Assembly: GCA_016933335.1 (NCBI GenBank)
Contig: JAFGBD010000062.1
Location: 1 to 59,720 of the forward strand
From: Bacteroidales bacterium
GTDB taxonomy: Bacteria; Bacteroidota; Bacteroidia; Bacteroidales; UBA10428
Length of the DNA stretch: 59,720 nt
Direction: 5' to 3'
How positions within the stretch are numbered: the first letter of the stretch is position 1; each line of letters begins with the position of its first letter. Of the stretch, positions 24,863-33,092 are shown one piece after another. The notes beneath the pieces were generated by a model. The model searched no databases. It saw only the letters and a program-made list of their open reading frames with translations, and was not told the DNA's origin. The position numbers and the translations under genes are program-made.

Positions 24863-27112
24863 TTATTTCCTCATTTTAGCTGCAATGACCTGTTGCCCCA
24901 GTGCAATTCCTCCATCATTGCAGGGAATTCTGTTTTGCGAAAATACTTCAAATTTATTTTTAATCAATAAAGGCTCAAGCCTTTCCATGATATATTTATT
25001 CTGGAAAGTTCCCCCGGATAATACGACCTTGTTTAATCCGGTTTCACTGCGAATCCTTAATGAAACCCTGAAAATGGTATAAATAAAGGTGTTGTGAAAT
25101 TTGGTTGCGATGATTTCAACCGGAGTTTCCTGATGAATGTCTTCAATGATCTGCTGAAACATCTCTTTGAAGGATATGGTTTCCTTCTGGTGCGAAACCT
25201 CATATCTCTGGTTTAATGAGCCTGTGGTAAGCGATTCCAGCCTCATAGGGGCTTCTGCATGAAATTTTGTAAAATGGCATATATTGGTCAATGCTGCAAT
25301 GGCATCAAACAGTCTCCCTGCACCTGAAGAAAGCGGACAATTGATTTTTTTGTCAAGAGCTTCCAGAATAAGATCCAGTTTTTTTCCTTCCATCAGGCTG
25401 ATGAACGGAATGTCAAGATGCTTCAGTTCCCTGCCAAATGAATTGTACAGATATGATATTGCAGTTCTCCAGGGTTCTTCGGTTACCTTATCTCCCCCGG
25501 GTAATGCGATGTATTCAAAATGCGAGTATCTCTCAAAAGAATCAAGATCAGCCAGAAGAAACTCACTGCCCCAGATATTTCCGTCCGGTCCGTATCCTGT
25601 ACCGTCAAAGCTTACCCCGATGACCTTTTCATCGATGCCATGCTCTGCCATACATGAGGCAATATGGGCATGGTGGTGCTGTACCGGTATGCTTTCAATG
25701 TTTAATTCCAATGCATAACGGGTTGAAAAATAATCGGGATGCATATCATGTGCCACCAGTAAAGGGTTAAACCTGAATAACCTTTTATATTTTTCGACTG
25801 TTTCGGTGTAGAACCGGTAAGTTTCAATATTTTTGAGATCCCCGATATGCTGGCTCAATATTGACTGGTATCCCTTCCCTATACAGAAGCAATTGACAAG
25901 TTCTGCCCCTGTTGCCAGTATCCCTTCAACATTGTGGAGGGTCATAACCGGTGCAGGTGCATAACCTCTTGATCTCCTGAGAATCCTTTCTTTTCCTGAA
26001 AAAAAAGTAACAACCGAATCATCAGTCCTATTGTATATTTCACGGTTATAGGATATGATGGCATCAGCAATGGTCCCGAACACCTCTCTGGCGTCTTCAT
26101 CCCCGGTGATGATCGGCTCGTCTGAAAGATTACCGCTGGTTAAAACCAGTACGGAGGCCGTGATTTTTTCAAACAACAGATAATGTATTGGCATGTATGG
26201 AAGAAATGCTCCGATGGTTTTCAATCCCAATGCTACCGAAGGAGCAAGCTGTTTTTTCATTTCGAGAAGGACAATGGGCTTCCGCCATGATGTAAGTATC
26301 TCTGCTTCGCTGCTGTTAACTTCGGCAAATTCCCTGACAGCATCAAGATTTCTGAACATCACTGCAAAAGGCTTGCCTTCTCTTTTTTTTAATTTTCTTA
26401 ACCGGCTCACTGCATGCTCATCCAGGGCATCGCACATCAGGTGATAGCCTCCGGTGCCTTTAAAGGCTATGATTTTGCCTTTCCTGATGTAATCAGACAG
26501 TGTATTCAGAATCCTGTCAAAATCCATTATCTTCCTTCCGCCGGAAAACATTTCATATTTTGGACCGCATTTATTACATGCAACAGGCTGGGCATGAAAC
26601 CGCCGGTCTGAAATATCTTCATATTCAGCCCTGCATTGATCGCACATCTCAAAAGGCTGCATGGTTGTATTAACGCGATCATAAGGCAGATCCCTTGTAA
26701 TGGTAAACCGCGGACCGCAATTGGTGCAGTTTATTAACGGGTAATTGATGCGGTGAGACTGTGTTCTCATATCCTTAAGGCAATCGTCGCAAACCGAGAT
26801 ATCCGGACTTATTTCTGTTATTGCATCTGAAATGTCAGTGCTTCCGGATATGGTGAAATCGTTAAAAAGACCCGGACTTATTACTTCAGTATTTATTTCC
26901 TGAATTTCAGATGCTGCCGGAGCATCTTTTACCATCTCATCCAGAAACCTGTTAAGTGACTTTTTTTCTGCCTGGGCAATGATTTCAACACCGTCAGACA
27001 GATTATGCACATATCCGTTTATCTGATGTTTTTTAGCGAGTCTGTAAACAAACGGTCTGAATCCAATTCCCTGTACCAGCCCTTCAATCTTTATCTTTAG
27101 TGCAATCATCAT
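24863..27112 (-). CDS. hypF: carbamoyltransferase HypF
   Basis: A 749-residue HypF of standard length. Domains in order: acylphosphatase-like (about 1-90; GLVQGIGFRPFVYRLA); two zinc fingers (CDDCLKDM...CTNCGP and CDQCRAEY...CNKCGP); YrdC-like carbamoyl-adenylate domain (FKGTGGYHLMCDA); and a Kae1-like domain with HHAHIASCMAEHG and FDGTGYGPDG. It makes the carbamoyl group from carbamoyl phosphate and ATP and loads it on HypE. It is first gene of the leftward hypF-C-D unit, divergent from rex2 across 121 bases that contain a long dyad. Confidence 0.97.
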   Translation of the reverse strand: MMIALKIKIEGLVQGIGFRPFVYRLAKKHQINGYVHNLSDGVEIIAQAEKKSLNRFLDEMVKDAPAASEIQEINTEVISPGLFNDFTISGSTDISDAITEISPDISVCDDCLKDMRTQSHRINYPLINCTNCGPRFTITRDLPYDRVNTTMQPFEMCDQCRAEYEDISDRRFHAQPVACNKCGPKYEMFSGGRKIMDFDRILNTLSDYIRKGKIIAFKGTGGYHLMCDALDEHAVSRLRKLKKREGKPFAVMFRNLDAVREFAEVNSSEAEILTSWRKPIVLLEMKKQLAPSVALGLKTIGAFLPYMPIHYLLFEKITASVLVLTSGNLSDEPIITGDEDAREVFGTIADAIISYNREIYNRTDDSVVTFFSGKERILRRSRGYAPAPVMTLHNVEGILATGAELVNCFCIGKGYQSILSQHIGDLKNIETYRFYTETVEKYKRLFRFNPLLVAHDMHPDYFSTRYALELNIESIPVQHHHAHIASCMAEHGIDEKVIGVSFDGTGYGPDGNIWGSEFLLADLDSFERYSHFEYIALPGGDKVTEEPWRTAISYLYNSFGRELKHLDIPFISLMEGKKLDLILEALDKKINCPLSSGAGRLFDAIAALTNICHFTKFHAEAPMRLESLTTGSLNQRYEVSHQKETISFKEMFQQIIEDIHQETPVEIIATKFHNTFIYTIFRVSLRIRSETGLNKVVLSGGTFQNKYIMERLEPLLIKNKFEVFSQNRIPCNDGGIALGQQVIAAKMRK

Positions 27113-27150
27113 ATTTTTCGCCCCTTGTCAAATATTCTGTCTTGATTTTT

Positions 27151-27175
27151 GAATAAATATAGTCTATTTTTATTC
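27151..27175. promoter_or_regulatory. 25-bp dyad between hypF and rex2
   Basis: GAATAAATATAG (27151-27162) and CTATTTTTATTC (27164-27175) are inverted repeats with one mismatch in 12 and a single central base. The dyad lies midway in the 121-base divergent region, so one bound regulator could control both hypF-C-D and rex2. Its half-site does not match the Rex consensus. Confidence 0.45.
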
Positions 27176-27233
27176 TTTACAAGTTATTTTCAATTCAACA
27201 TCCGGTAAACAAATTCATATATATTTAACATAA

Positions 27234-27851
27234 ATGAAACTTCCACCCAGAACAGTCGAGAGACTCAGTAAATACAGGCGAATCTTAATGGAACAATCCT
27301 CTGAAGAGGAAGCCCATATCTTTTCCCACAATCTGGCCCGGCTTTTAAATATAACTCCTGAGCAGGTAAGAAGGGATCTGATGTTGATCGGTCTGACCGG
27401 CAATCACCGCAAGGGTTATAACATTCAGGCACTGCTTAAGCTCATTGGTAAAACCATAGACAGTTATGATCCGCAATACATAGCCATTATAGGTATGGGC
27501 AACCTTGGAAGGGCTGTTACGGCTTTTATCCGTAAATCGGAAAGCAGGCTCCGTATCGTTGCCGCCTTTGATATTGATCCCATGAAGATAAATCATGAAA
27601 TAGCAGGTGTTCATTGCTATCATGTCAGCGAAACAAAACAAATAATCAAAAAACTGGATATCAGCATCGCCATCCTGACTGTTCCTCCCGATGCAGCCAA
27701 AAACATAGCCAGAATTCTAACCGAATCCGGTATTAAAGGAATGCTGAATTTCACATCGGTTCACCTGGATATTCCTGATGATGTTTACCTGAAAGATTAT
27801 GACATCATCACCTCCCTGGAGGAGATCGGTTTTTTTATCAAAGCAAAGTAG
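27234..27851 (+). CDS. rex: redox-sensing repressor Rex (copy 2)
   Basis: A 205-residue Rex. It closely resembles copy 1 along the whole length (TVERLSKYRR, QVRRDLMLIG, wing HRKGYNI, Rossmann IIGMGNLGRAV, FDIDPMKI, SIAILTVPP, GMLNFTSVHL). The NAD-binding GxGxxG is intact, so it should sense NADH/NAD+. It stands alone, divergent from hypF and convergent with copy 3. The similarity to copy 1 suggests a local duplication. Slightly different recognition helices and wings may give each copy its own set of operators, or they may form heterodimers. Confidence 0.92.
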   Translation: MKLPPRTVERLSKYRRILMEQSSEEEAHIFSHNLARLLNITPEQVRRDLMLIGLTGNHRKGYNIQALLKLIGKTIDSYDPQYIAIIGMGNLGRAVTAFIRKSESRLRIVAAFDIDPMKINHEIAGVHCYHVSETKQIIKKLDISIAILTVPPDAAKNIARILTESGIKGMLNFTSVHLDIPDDVYLKDYDIITSLEEIGFFIKAK

Positions 27852-27921
27852 TTTTCAGATCATTTTTCTGATTACTTCACTATTGGGTTTCTTAATATGT
27901 TTTGATGGTATAATTGAGACA

Positions 27922-28008
27922 GGTACTGATATCATAAAATATTGACAGTAATAATATAAGAAATATCAATTGTTACATGGCAAAATAGTACTTTGCCAAC
28001 TCAGTACC
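27922..28008. other. nested inverted repeats between convergent rex2 and rex3
   Basis: GGTACTGA (27922-27929) pairs with TCAGTACC (28001-28008). Inside lies a tighter stem, TGGCAAA (27978-27984) with TTTGCCA (27992-27998). The location between two convergent stop codons suggests termination or mRNA 3'-end structure, though no T-run follows on either strand. Confidence 0.3.
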
Positions 28009-28019
28009 AGGGAGGTCTG

Positions 28020-28622
28020 TTAGGTATAAAAAAACAAGCTCTCCAGTTCGCTGCGAAGGTTAACATAATTTACGATAACATCATCAGGTACCTGAAGAAC
28101 GACAGGGGAAAAATTCAAAATACCTTTAATACCAAGGGAAACAAGTTTGTCACAGACTTCCTGTCCTGCTATTTCAGGCACAGCAATGATTGCTGTTTTA
28201 ATATCATGCTGTTTTACAATTTCTTCCAGTTTATCCTGGGGATAAACCGGTATTGCAAATTTTTTGGTGTATTTGGCAGGATCAAGATCAAAACCTGCAA
28301 CAATAATAATTCTGTTTTCTCTGAATCCCTGGTAATTAGCAAGTGCCTGGCCGATATTCCCCATGCCTATAACGATTACATTTCTGTCACCACTGCTTTT
28401 GAATATGCCATCAATCACTGATAACAGATACCTGATGTCATAGCCTCCCCTTTTGCTCCCTTTAATCCCGAAAATTGAAAAATCCTTCCTGACCTGCTCT
28501 GCCGTAACCCCTGCTTCTTTACCAAGATTATAAGAGAATGCCTTTTCAAATCCAAGCCGCAGAAACTTCAGCAAACAGACACGGTACTGTAAGAATCTTT
28601 TTAAAACCCTGTAGCTGGTCAT
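28020..28622 (-). CDS. rex: redox-sensing repressor Rex (copy 3, divergent)
   Basis: A 200-residue Rex-family protein. The N-terminal winged helix (EAGVTAEQVRKDFSIFG, wing KRGGYDI) and the Rossmann motif VIGMGNIGQAL are present, as are AVPEIAGQ and GILNFSPV. It is clearly more distant from copies 1 and 2, with a different N-terminal helix (TSYRVLKRFLQYRV) and no FDIDP (FDLDP instead). It is divergent from the group 4 hydrogenase operon across 163 bases that contain overlapping promoter elements and a Rex-like site, so it is the best candidate for that operon's regulator. Confidence 0.9.
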   Translation of the reverse strand: MTSYRVLKRFLQYRVCLLKFLRLGFEKAFSYNLGKEAGVTAEQVRKDFSIFGIKGSKRGGYDIRYLLSVIDGIFKSSGDRNVIVIGMGNIGQALANYQGFRENRIIIVAGFDLDPAKYTKKFAIPVYPQDKLEEIVKQHDIKTAIIAVPEIAGQEVCDKLVSLGIKGILNFSPVVLQVPDDVIVNYVNLRSELESLFFYT

Positions 28623-28726
28623 CTCTTCCTAAACCTTAGATTAATTAAGCCATGCAGCCATAAATGCTTCTTTATAATAATTCAATATTAGGTCTGCCGA
28701 TGAGATTTTCTTGAAAATTCCATGGA

Positions 28727-28752
28727 CAAATATAATACTTTGTATATATTTG
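28727..28752. promoter_or_regulatory. back-to-back promoters of rex3 and the group 4 hydrogenase operon
   Basis: CAAATATA (28727-28734) is a leftward -7 box (TATATTTG on the minus strand) and TATATTTG (28745-28752) a rightward one. Both match TAnnTTTG exactly. Together they form a dyad with 8-bp arms and a 10-base spacer. The rightward start would be near 28758, which favours translation of the first hydrogenase gene from 28786. Confidence 0.5.
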
Positions 28753-28762
28753 ATGAAACATA

Positions 28763-28780
28763 TTGTGAAATTTGGAACAT
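28763..28780 (+). promoter_or_regulatory. degenerate Rex-like site at the group 4 operon start
   Basis: TTGTGA (28763-28768), six bases, then GAACAT. The left half-site is perfect and the right one matches 4 of 6 positions of TMACAA. It sits just after the predicted transcription start and before the start codon at 28786, a position suited to repression. Confidence 0.35.
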
Positions 28781-28785
28781 TAAAA

Positions 28786-29793
28786 ATGAATCCTTCTTTC
28801 CAAATACACAAAAATGACTGGTTTGCTTTCCTTCACAAATCCTCTGAAGAATATAATGTATACCTGCCTGTCAGATTCAACAATCATATAGAATATGAGA
28901 TATTGCAGGATGAACCTGAAAATATTGCCCTGAACATTGCCAGGCCTGTCACACCATTAAAAACATTTTTGCTTCCTGTAAAAGAAAACGTTGTTATTAA
29001 TACTTCAATTCACAATAAAAATATCATTATCGGTGTCCCCTCCTGTGATTTACATGCACTTGATCTCCTTGACAAAATATATCTCGACCAGAAATTTATT
29101 GATGATTCTTACAGGATCAACAGGGAGAATACCATTCTGATAGGCACTGATTGCCTTGAAATTCATGAGAACTGTCATTGTATTTCCTACAATATCAATC
29201 CTTTTCCCGAGATCAATCATGACCTGTCGCTTGTTGCTGTAAACGGCGAAATTATCATCTCGGTCAATTCAGGCAAAGGCAAAAAGCTTTTTGACGAGTT
29301 GAAAAGCAGCTTTCCGGTTAAAGAAGCAGAGAAGATGCAGATTGACAAGATACAGGAGAAAAGAAAAGAGATTATCATCCAGCTTAAAAAGAATAACAAA
29401 TCACTGCCCGACTATCAAAAAACAGGAGACCTGATTCAGAAATCGGAGGATGAAATTTGGGAAAGGTATGCCCGGACATGTGTTTCCTGCGGTGCATGCA
29501 CTACTATATGCCCGACCTGCACATGTTTCCTGCTGATCGACAGGCCCGATTTTGAGAAAGTCCGGCAGGTGGATGCCTGTCAGTTTCCCGGATTTGAAAA
29601 AATAGCTGCAGGAGAGGATCCGTTGAAGAGGAAGTATGTGCGTTTCAGGAACAGGTATCTGTGCAAATATGTATGGAGACCCGGGCAATTCAGCTCGATT
29701 GCATGCACAGGCTGCGGCAGGTGCATTGACAGCTGCATCGGTAACATCAGCAAAAATGAAATATTTATTGAAATGGCAGGAGATGACGGTTAA
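28786..29793 (+). CDS. sulfhydrogenase beta / AsrA-like Fe-S subunit
   Basis: A 335-residue soluble protein of the family that contains the beta subunit of archaeal sulfhydrogenase (HydB) and anaerobic sulfite reductase subunit A. It has an N-terminal domain with GVPSCDLHALDLLD and a C-terminal two-cluster [4Fe-4S] region (CVSCGACTTICPTC, CTGCGRCIDSC). In its known relatives it passes electrons between the flavin subunit (the next gene type) and the catalytic core. I chose the ATG at 28786; the upstream frame to 28711 would include the promoter. It heads a 16-gene operon whose other members form a membrane-bound [NiFe] hydrogenase, a partnership I do not know from characterised group 4 enzymes. 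Confidence 0.8.
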   Translation: MNPSFQIHKNDWFAFLHKSSEEYNVYLPVRFNNHIEYEILQDEPENIALNIARPVTPLKTFLLPVKENVVINTSIHNKNIIIGVPSCDLHALDLLDKIYLDQKFIDDSYRINRENTILIGTDCLEIHENCHCISYNINPFPEINHDLSLVAVNGEIIISVNSGKGKKLFDELKSSFPVKEAEKMQIDKIQEKRKEIIIQLKKNNKSLPDYQKTGDLIQKSEDEIWERYARTCVSCGACTTICPTCTCFLLIDRPDFEKVRQVDACQFPGFEKIAAGEDPLKRKYVRFRNRYLCKYVWRPGQFSSIACTGCGRCIDSCIGNISKNEIFIEMAGDDG

Positions 29794-29880
29794 AAAAGGA
29801 AGCAAACGCCCTCAAATGATAATGAAGGATTAACGCATGATAATTAACAACTGACAAATCCGGAAATAAAACCAACTATC

Positions 29881-30708
29881 GTGTCCGAGACAAAAAACAA
29901 CATATACAAGCCCATCAAAGCCAAAGTGGACAAGGTAATCCAGGAGTCGCCCGCGATAAAATCCTTTGTTCTGATTCCTGAGCATGAATTCTCATTTAAA
30001 ACAGGAGAGTTTATTGAACTCACACTGAACGGATATGGTGAAGCACCTTTCACGCCTTCCTCATCACCACTTGAAAAGAAAAAAATTGAAGTGACTGTTA
30101 TGAAGGCAGGTTATGTCACCGATAAAATTCATGCACTGAGACCTGGAAATATCGTTGGCATCAGGGGTCCTTTCGGTAGAGGATACCCGCTTGAGAAATT
30201 TTACGGGAAAGAAGTTGTGATACTCGGCGGTGGCTGTGGTTTTGCCCCTATCAGGTCATTATTGTATAACCTGATGGCTGAGAAAGATAATTTTAAGAAA
30301 GTGACACTGTGCTATGGTGCCAAAACACCTGAAGACTGTATCTATAAACCTTTTGTTGATGAGCTTAGAAAGGTTGATAAATTTGAGATTTACCGCAGTG
30401 TTGATAAGGCTGATGAAACATGGGAGGAAAAAGAGGGGGTTGTAACTGTGCTCCTGGATGACATTAAAGTCGATATCCCAAATTCTGTTGCAGTTGTTTG
30501 CGGTCCCCCGGTTATGATGAAATTCGGGACGTTTAAATTGCTGGAAATGGGGTATCCTGAAGAGGATATTTATCTGTCGATGGAGAAGAACATGTCGTGC
30601 GGACTTGGAAAATGCGGACATTGTATGCTGGGTAAATACTTTGTATGCAAAGACGGTCCGGTCTTTACCTATGCAGAAATCAAGAATGAACCGGGCATCT
30701 GGTTATAA
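29881..30708 (+). CDS. FAD/NAD(P) oxidoreductase, sulfhydrogenase gamma / AsrB-like
   Basis: A 275-residue flavoprotein. An N-terminal FAD domain (about 5-95; SPAIKSFVLIPEHEFSFKTGEF, then FTPSSSP) is followed by an NAD(P)-binding domain with GGGCGFAPIRSLLYNL (about 120-135) and a C-terminal [2Fe-2S] site CGLGKCGHCMLGKYFVC. This is the layout of the sulfhydrogenase gamma subunit and AsrB, which oxidise NAD(P)H and feed the Fe-S beta subunit. Start codon GTG at 29881; the 87-base gap upstream holds nothing that I recognise. Within this operon it probably supplies or collects NAD(P)H electrons for the membrane hydrogenase. Confidence 0.85.
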   Translation: MSETKNNIYKPIKAKVDKVIQESPAIKSFVLIPEHEFSFKTGEFIELTLNGYGEAPFTPSSSPLEKKKIEVTVMKAGYVTDKIHALRPGNIVGIRGPFGRGYPLEKFYGKEVVILGGGCGFAPIRSLLYNLMAEKDNFKKVTLCYGAKTPEDCIYKPFVDELRKVDKFEIYRSVDKADETWEEKEGVVTVLLDDIKVDIPNSVAVVCGPPVMMKFGTFKLLEMGYPEEDIYLSMEKNMSCGLGKCGHCMLGKYFVCKDGPVFTYAEIKNEPGIWL

Positions 30709-30718
30709 AACATAAAAT

Positions 30719-31189
30719 ATGAGTAAAAAACTGCTCATCGACTTAATGAAGCTCAGAGAATCAGATGTCATGAAGATCGAAGGAGTCTTCAGGCAGGAGG
30801 GACCTTTTAAAGCTTTCAAAACAATCAGGGAACTGGCGACTTTTCAGTTTACCTGCAGAAGATGTGAAAATGCACCGTGCATCAATGCCTGTCCGGCCGG
30901 AGCTCTTGAGAAAGATGAGAACGGAATGATAACCAGGGCTGTAAACCTCTGCATCAGGTGCAAATCATGCATTGTTATCTGTCCGTTTGGAACCATGATG
31001 AATGACCTGTTTGAAGTAAAAACATCCGGTTACCGGTTTTTTGATCTGGGTGATGATGAAGAAATGAAAGAATTTGCACAGGCTTTTCCTGAAGGTGTGG
31101 TCAGAATTGTGGAAATGGATGAGAATCCGGATGAAAAGATTTATAAACTGAATGACAAAATCCTGGTAAAGGAACTAATGTGGTCATAA
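30719..31189 (+). CDS. HycB/CooF-like two-cluster ferredoxin subunit
   Basis: A 156-residue electron-transfer protein with two [4Fe-4S] motifs (CRRCENAPCINACP and CIRCKSCIVICP, about residues 45-95). A short acidic C-terminal part contains VRIVEMDENPD. Such HycB/CooF-type subunits link a soluble oxidoreductase to the hydrogenase core in formate hydrogenlyase and CO-dependent hydrogenase. Here it sits between the AsrAB-like genes and the membrane subunits, so it is the likely wire from the NAD(P)H module to the NuoB/NuoD-like core. The gap to the next gene is 1 base. Confidence 0.82.
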   Translation: MSKKLLIDLMKLRESDVMKIEGVFRQEGPFKAFKTIRELATFQFTCRRCENAPCINACPAGALEKDENGMITRAVNLCIRCKSCIVICPFGTMMNDLFEVKTSGYRFFDLGDDEEMKEFAQAFPEGVVRIVEMDENPDEKIYKLNDKILVKELMWS

Positions 31190-31190
31190 T

Positions 31191-32120
31191 ATGGGAAAGG
31201 AACTTTTCTATTACTTTGTTTATCCCGGTTTTCTGTTTATTGCAATTACCGGCGGTATCCTTTCATGGTATGACAGAAAGATCACTGCCTGGCTGCAATT
31301 CAGAAAAGGCCCCCCGTTTTTACAGCCTTTTTACGATTTCCTGAAATTACTGCTGGTCAAGGAAACCATACTGCCGGCCAAAGGCTCCAAAATGACCTTT
31401 TTACTGGCACCGGTTCTTTCCGTTACAGGGGCCATGCTGGCAGGAATCCTGATAATGGTTCCTGCAACCGGAATCGATACAGGCTTTACCGGTGATATCA
31501 TTGTCATCTTTTATCTGCTGACCATCCCGTCCTTAACCTATATCATTGGTGCCCTGGCATCAGGAAACCCGCTTGCAGCTGTCGGGGCATCAAGAGAGAT
31601 GAAACTGATCATCAGTTACGAACTGACCTTTCTGCTGGCAGTGGCAGCAGTGATCATGAAAGCCGGTTTAAGCATCAGTATGCTTGATATCATCGCCTTA
31701 CAGCAAGACGGAGCCTTTATCGGAAGTATTTCAGGTATTTTATTATTCGTTGTCATTATCCTGACAATGCAGGCTAAACTCGGAATGGTGCCTTTTGACA
31801 TGGCTGAGGCTGAAACTGAAATCACCCACGGTTCTTTTATTGAGTATTCCGGTTCTGCATATGCGCTGATAAAGCTTACAAAATATATTATGCTTTTCAT
31901 TCTGCCGGTTTTTCTTTGTATACTGTTGCTGGGAGGTTTCCGGCTGGATGGGATACACATATTATGGTCTGTTTTAAAGGTGCTTGGAATCGTATTGCTG
32001 CTGACCATCATCAGGAATACAAATCCGAGGGTAAAAATTGCCCAGGCTATGAGGTTTTTCTTTATATGGATGAACCTTATTGCAATAATAGCTATTGTGT
32101 TGATATTATTCGGATTTTAA
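31191..32120 (+). CDS. NuoH/HycD-like membrane anchor of the group 4 hydrogenase
   Basis: A 309-residue integral membrane protein with about eight hydrophobic segments. Family marks are RKGPPFLQPFYDFLKLL near the N-terminus, SREMKLIISYEL and the MVPFDMAEAETEITHG loop, which corresponds to the acidic loop of NuoH at the quinone/proton channel. In group 4 hydrogenases (Ech, Mbh, Hyc) this subunit couples electron transfer in the peripheral arm to ion movement. It lies directly behind the ferredoxin subunit and 12 bases before the NuoB-like gene. Confidence 0.92.
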   Translation: MGKELFYYFVYPGFLFIAITGGILSWYDRKITAWLQFRKGPPFLQPFYDFLKLLLVKETILPAKGSKMTFLLAPVLSVTGAMLAGILIMVPATGIDTGFTGDIIVIFYLLTIPSLTYIIGALASGNPLAAVGASREMKLIISYELTFLLAVAAVIMKAGLSISMLDIIALQQDGAFIGSISGILLFVVIILTMQAKLGMVPFDMAEAETEITHGSFIEYSGSAYALIKLTKYIMLFILPVFLCILLLGGFRLDGIHILWSVLKVLGIVLLLTIIRNTNPRVKIAQAMRFFFIWMNLIAIIAIVLILFGF

Positions 32121-32132
32121 AATTTTATCAAA

Positions 32133-32567
32133 TTGGGATTCAAGGAGTTTTGTTTTAAAAAGTCTCTCTGGTTGTTCCATTTCGGTGGAGCTTCATGCAA
32201 CAATTGCGATATCGAGATTCTTGCCTGCCTGACACCGAGATTTGATGTCGAACGTTTTGGCATGCAACTGGTAGGAAGCATCAGGCATGCTGATGTGCTG
32301 CTTGTCAATGGTTCAATCAATCAGAAAGATAAAGTCCGTTTACTTGAATTATACAGGCAGGCACCCAAACCGATTCTTGTTGTGGCAATTGGTGCCTGTG
32401 GATGCACGGGAGGAATTTTTGCAGAAAGCAATGTGTTTGCCGGTCCTGTCGACAAAATCATCCCGGTGGATGCATACGTTCCCGGTTGCCCCCCTAAACC
32501 GGAAGCCATTATTGCAGGTATTGTCAAACTATTGAACAAAAAACCGGCAAAACAAAAAACAGCTTAA
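32133..32567 (+). CDS. group 4 [NiFe] hydrogenase small subunit (NuoB/EchC-like)
   Basis: A 144-residue small subunit carrying the single proximal [4Fe-4S] cluster. Ligands are seen in GGASCNNCDIE, AIGACGCTGG and VPGCPPKPE, the NuoB-like pattern of energy-converting hydrogenases. It lacks the second and third clusters and the Tat signal of uptake enzymes, so it faces the cytoplasm. The start is TTG at 32133; no ATG precedes the conserved part. Confidence 0.93.
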   Translation: MGFKEFCFKKSLWLFHFGGASCNNCDIEILACLTPRFDVERFGMQLVGSIRHADVLLVNGSINQKDKVRLLELYRQAPKPILVVAIGACGCTGGIFAESNVFAGPVDKIIPVDAYVPGCPPKPEAIIAGIVKLLNKKPAKQKTA

Positions 32568-32577
32568 TATTGAATTG

Positions 32578-33015
32578 ATGGCAGAGATCGCTGAAATAAA
32601 AGAAATAAAAAAGAATTTCAAAAACAGTATTACGGGGATCGAATTAAGATCTCCCCTCAGAGCCACTGTTAGCATCAGGCCGGATAAACTGGTAAAAATA
32701 ACTGAATTTCTTTACCACCGGCTGAATCTCCGTTTTATCATTGCATCGGCCTTTGAAACCAGACAGGGTTTTGAAATCCTTTATCATTTCAGCAATGATG
32801 CAAACGGACTGGTTTTAAATATCCACGTGGTTTTATCAAAGAAAAAACCTGAAATACAGTCCCTGACAGGAATATTTGAAGCATCCAGCTGGATAGAAAG
32901 GGAAATGCATGAGACATTCGGGATCAATTTCCTGAACCATCCAAACCTTGAAAAGCTGATATCAGAAGGTAACTGGGCTAAGGGAGTGTATCCGTACAGG
33001 AAGGGTGGAAAATAA
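32578..33015 (+). CDS. NuoC/EchD-like hydrogenase subunit
   Basis: A 145-residue NuoC-type (30 kDa) subunit. The conserved C-terminal motif is ASSWIEREMHETFGINFLNHP, with the YPYRK end. It stabilises the junction between the NuoB- and NuoD-like subunits. The ATG at 32578 is preferred over the TTG one codon earlier. It begins 10 bases after the small subunit gene. The 77-base gap downstream before the large-subunit gene holds nothing recognisable. Confidence 0.9.
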   Translation: MAEIAEIKEIKKNFKNSITGIELRSPLRATVSIRPDKLVKITEFLYHRLNLRFIIASAFETRQGFEILYHFSNDANGLVLNIHVVLSKKKPEIQSLTGIFEASSWIEREMHETFGINFLNHPNLEKLISEGNWAKGVYPYRKGGK

Positions 33016-33092
33016 TGAATAATTCATAATCGGCAATCGATGAAAAGTGATCTGCTTAAGCTATAAGAAAAAGGAACGAAGAACAAAAAACA

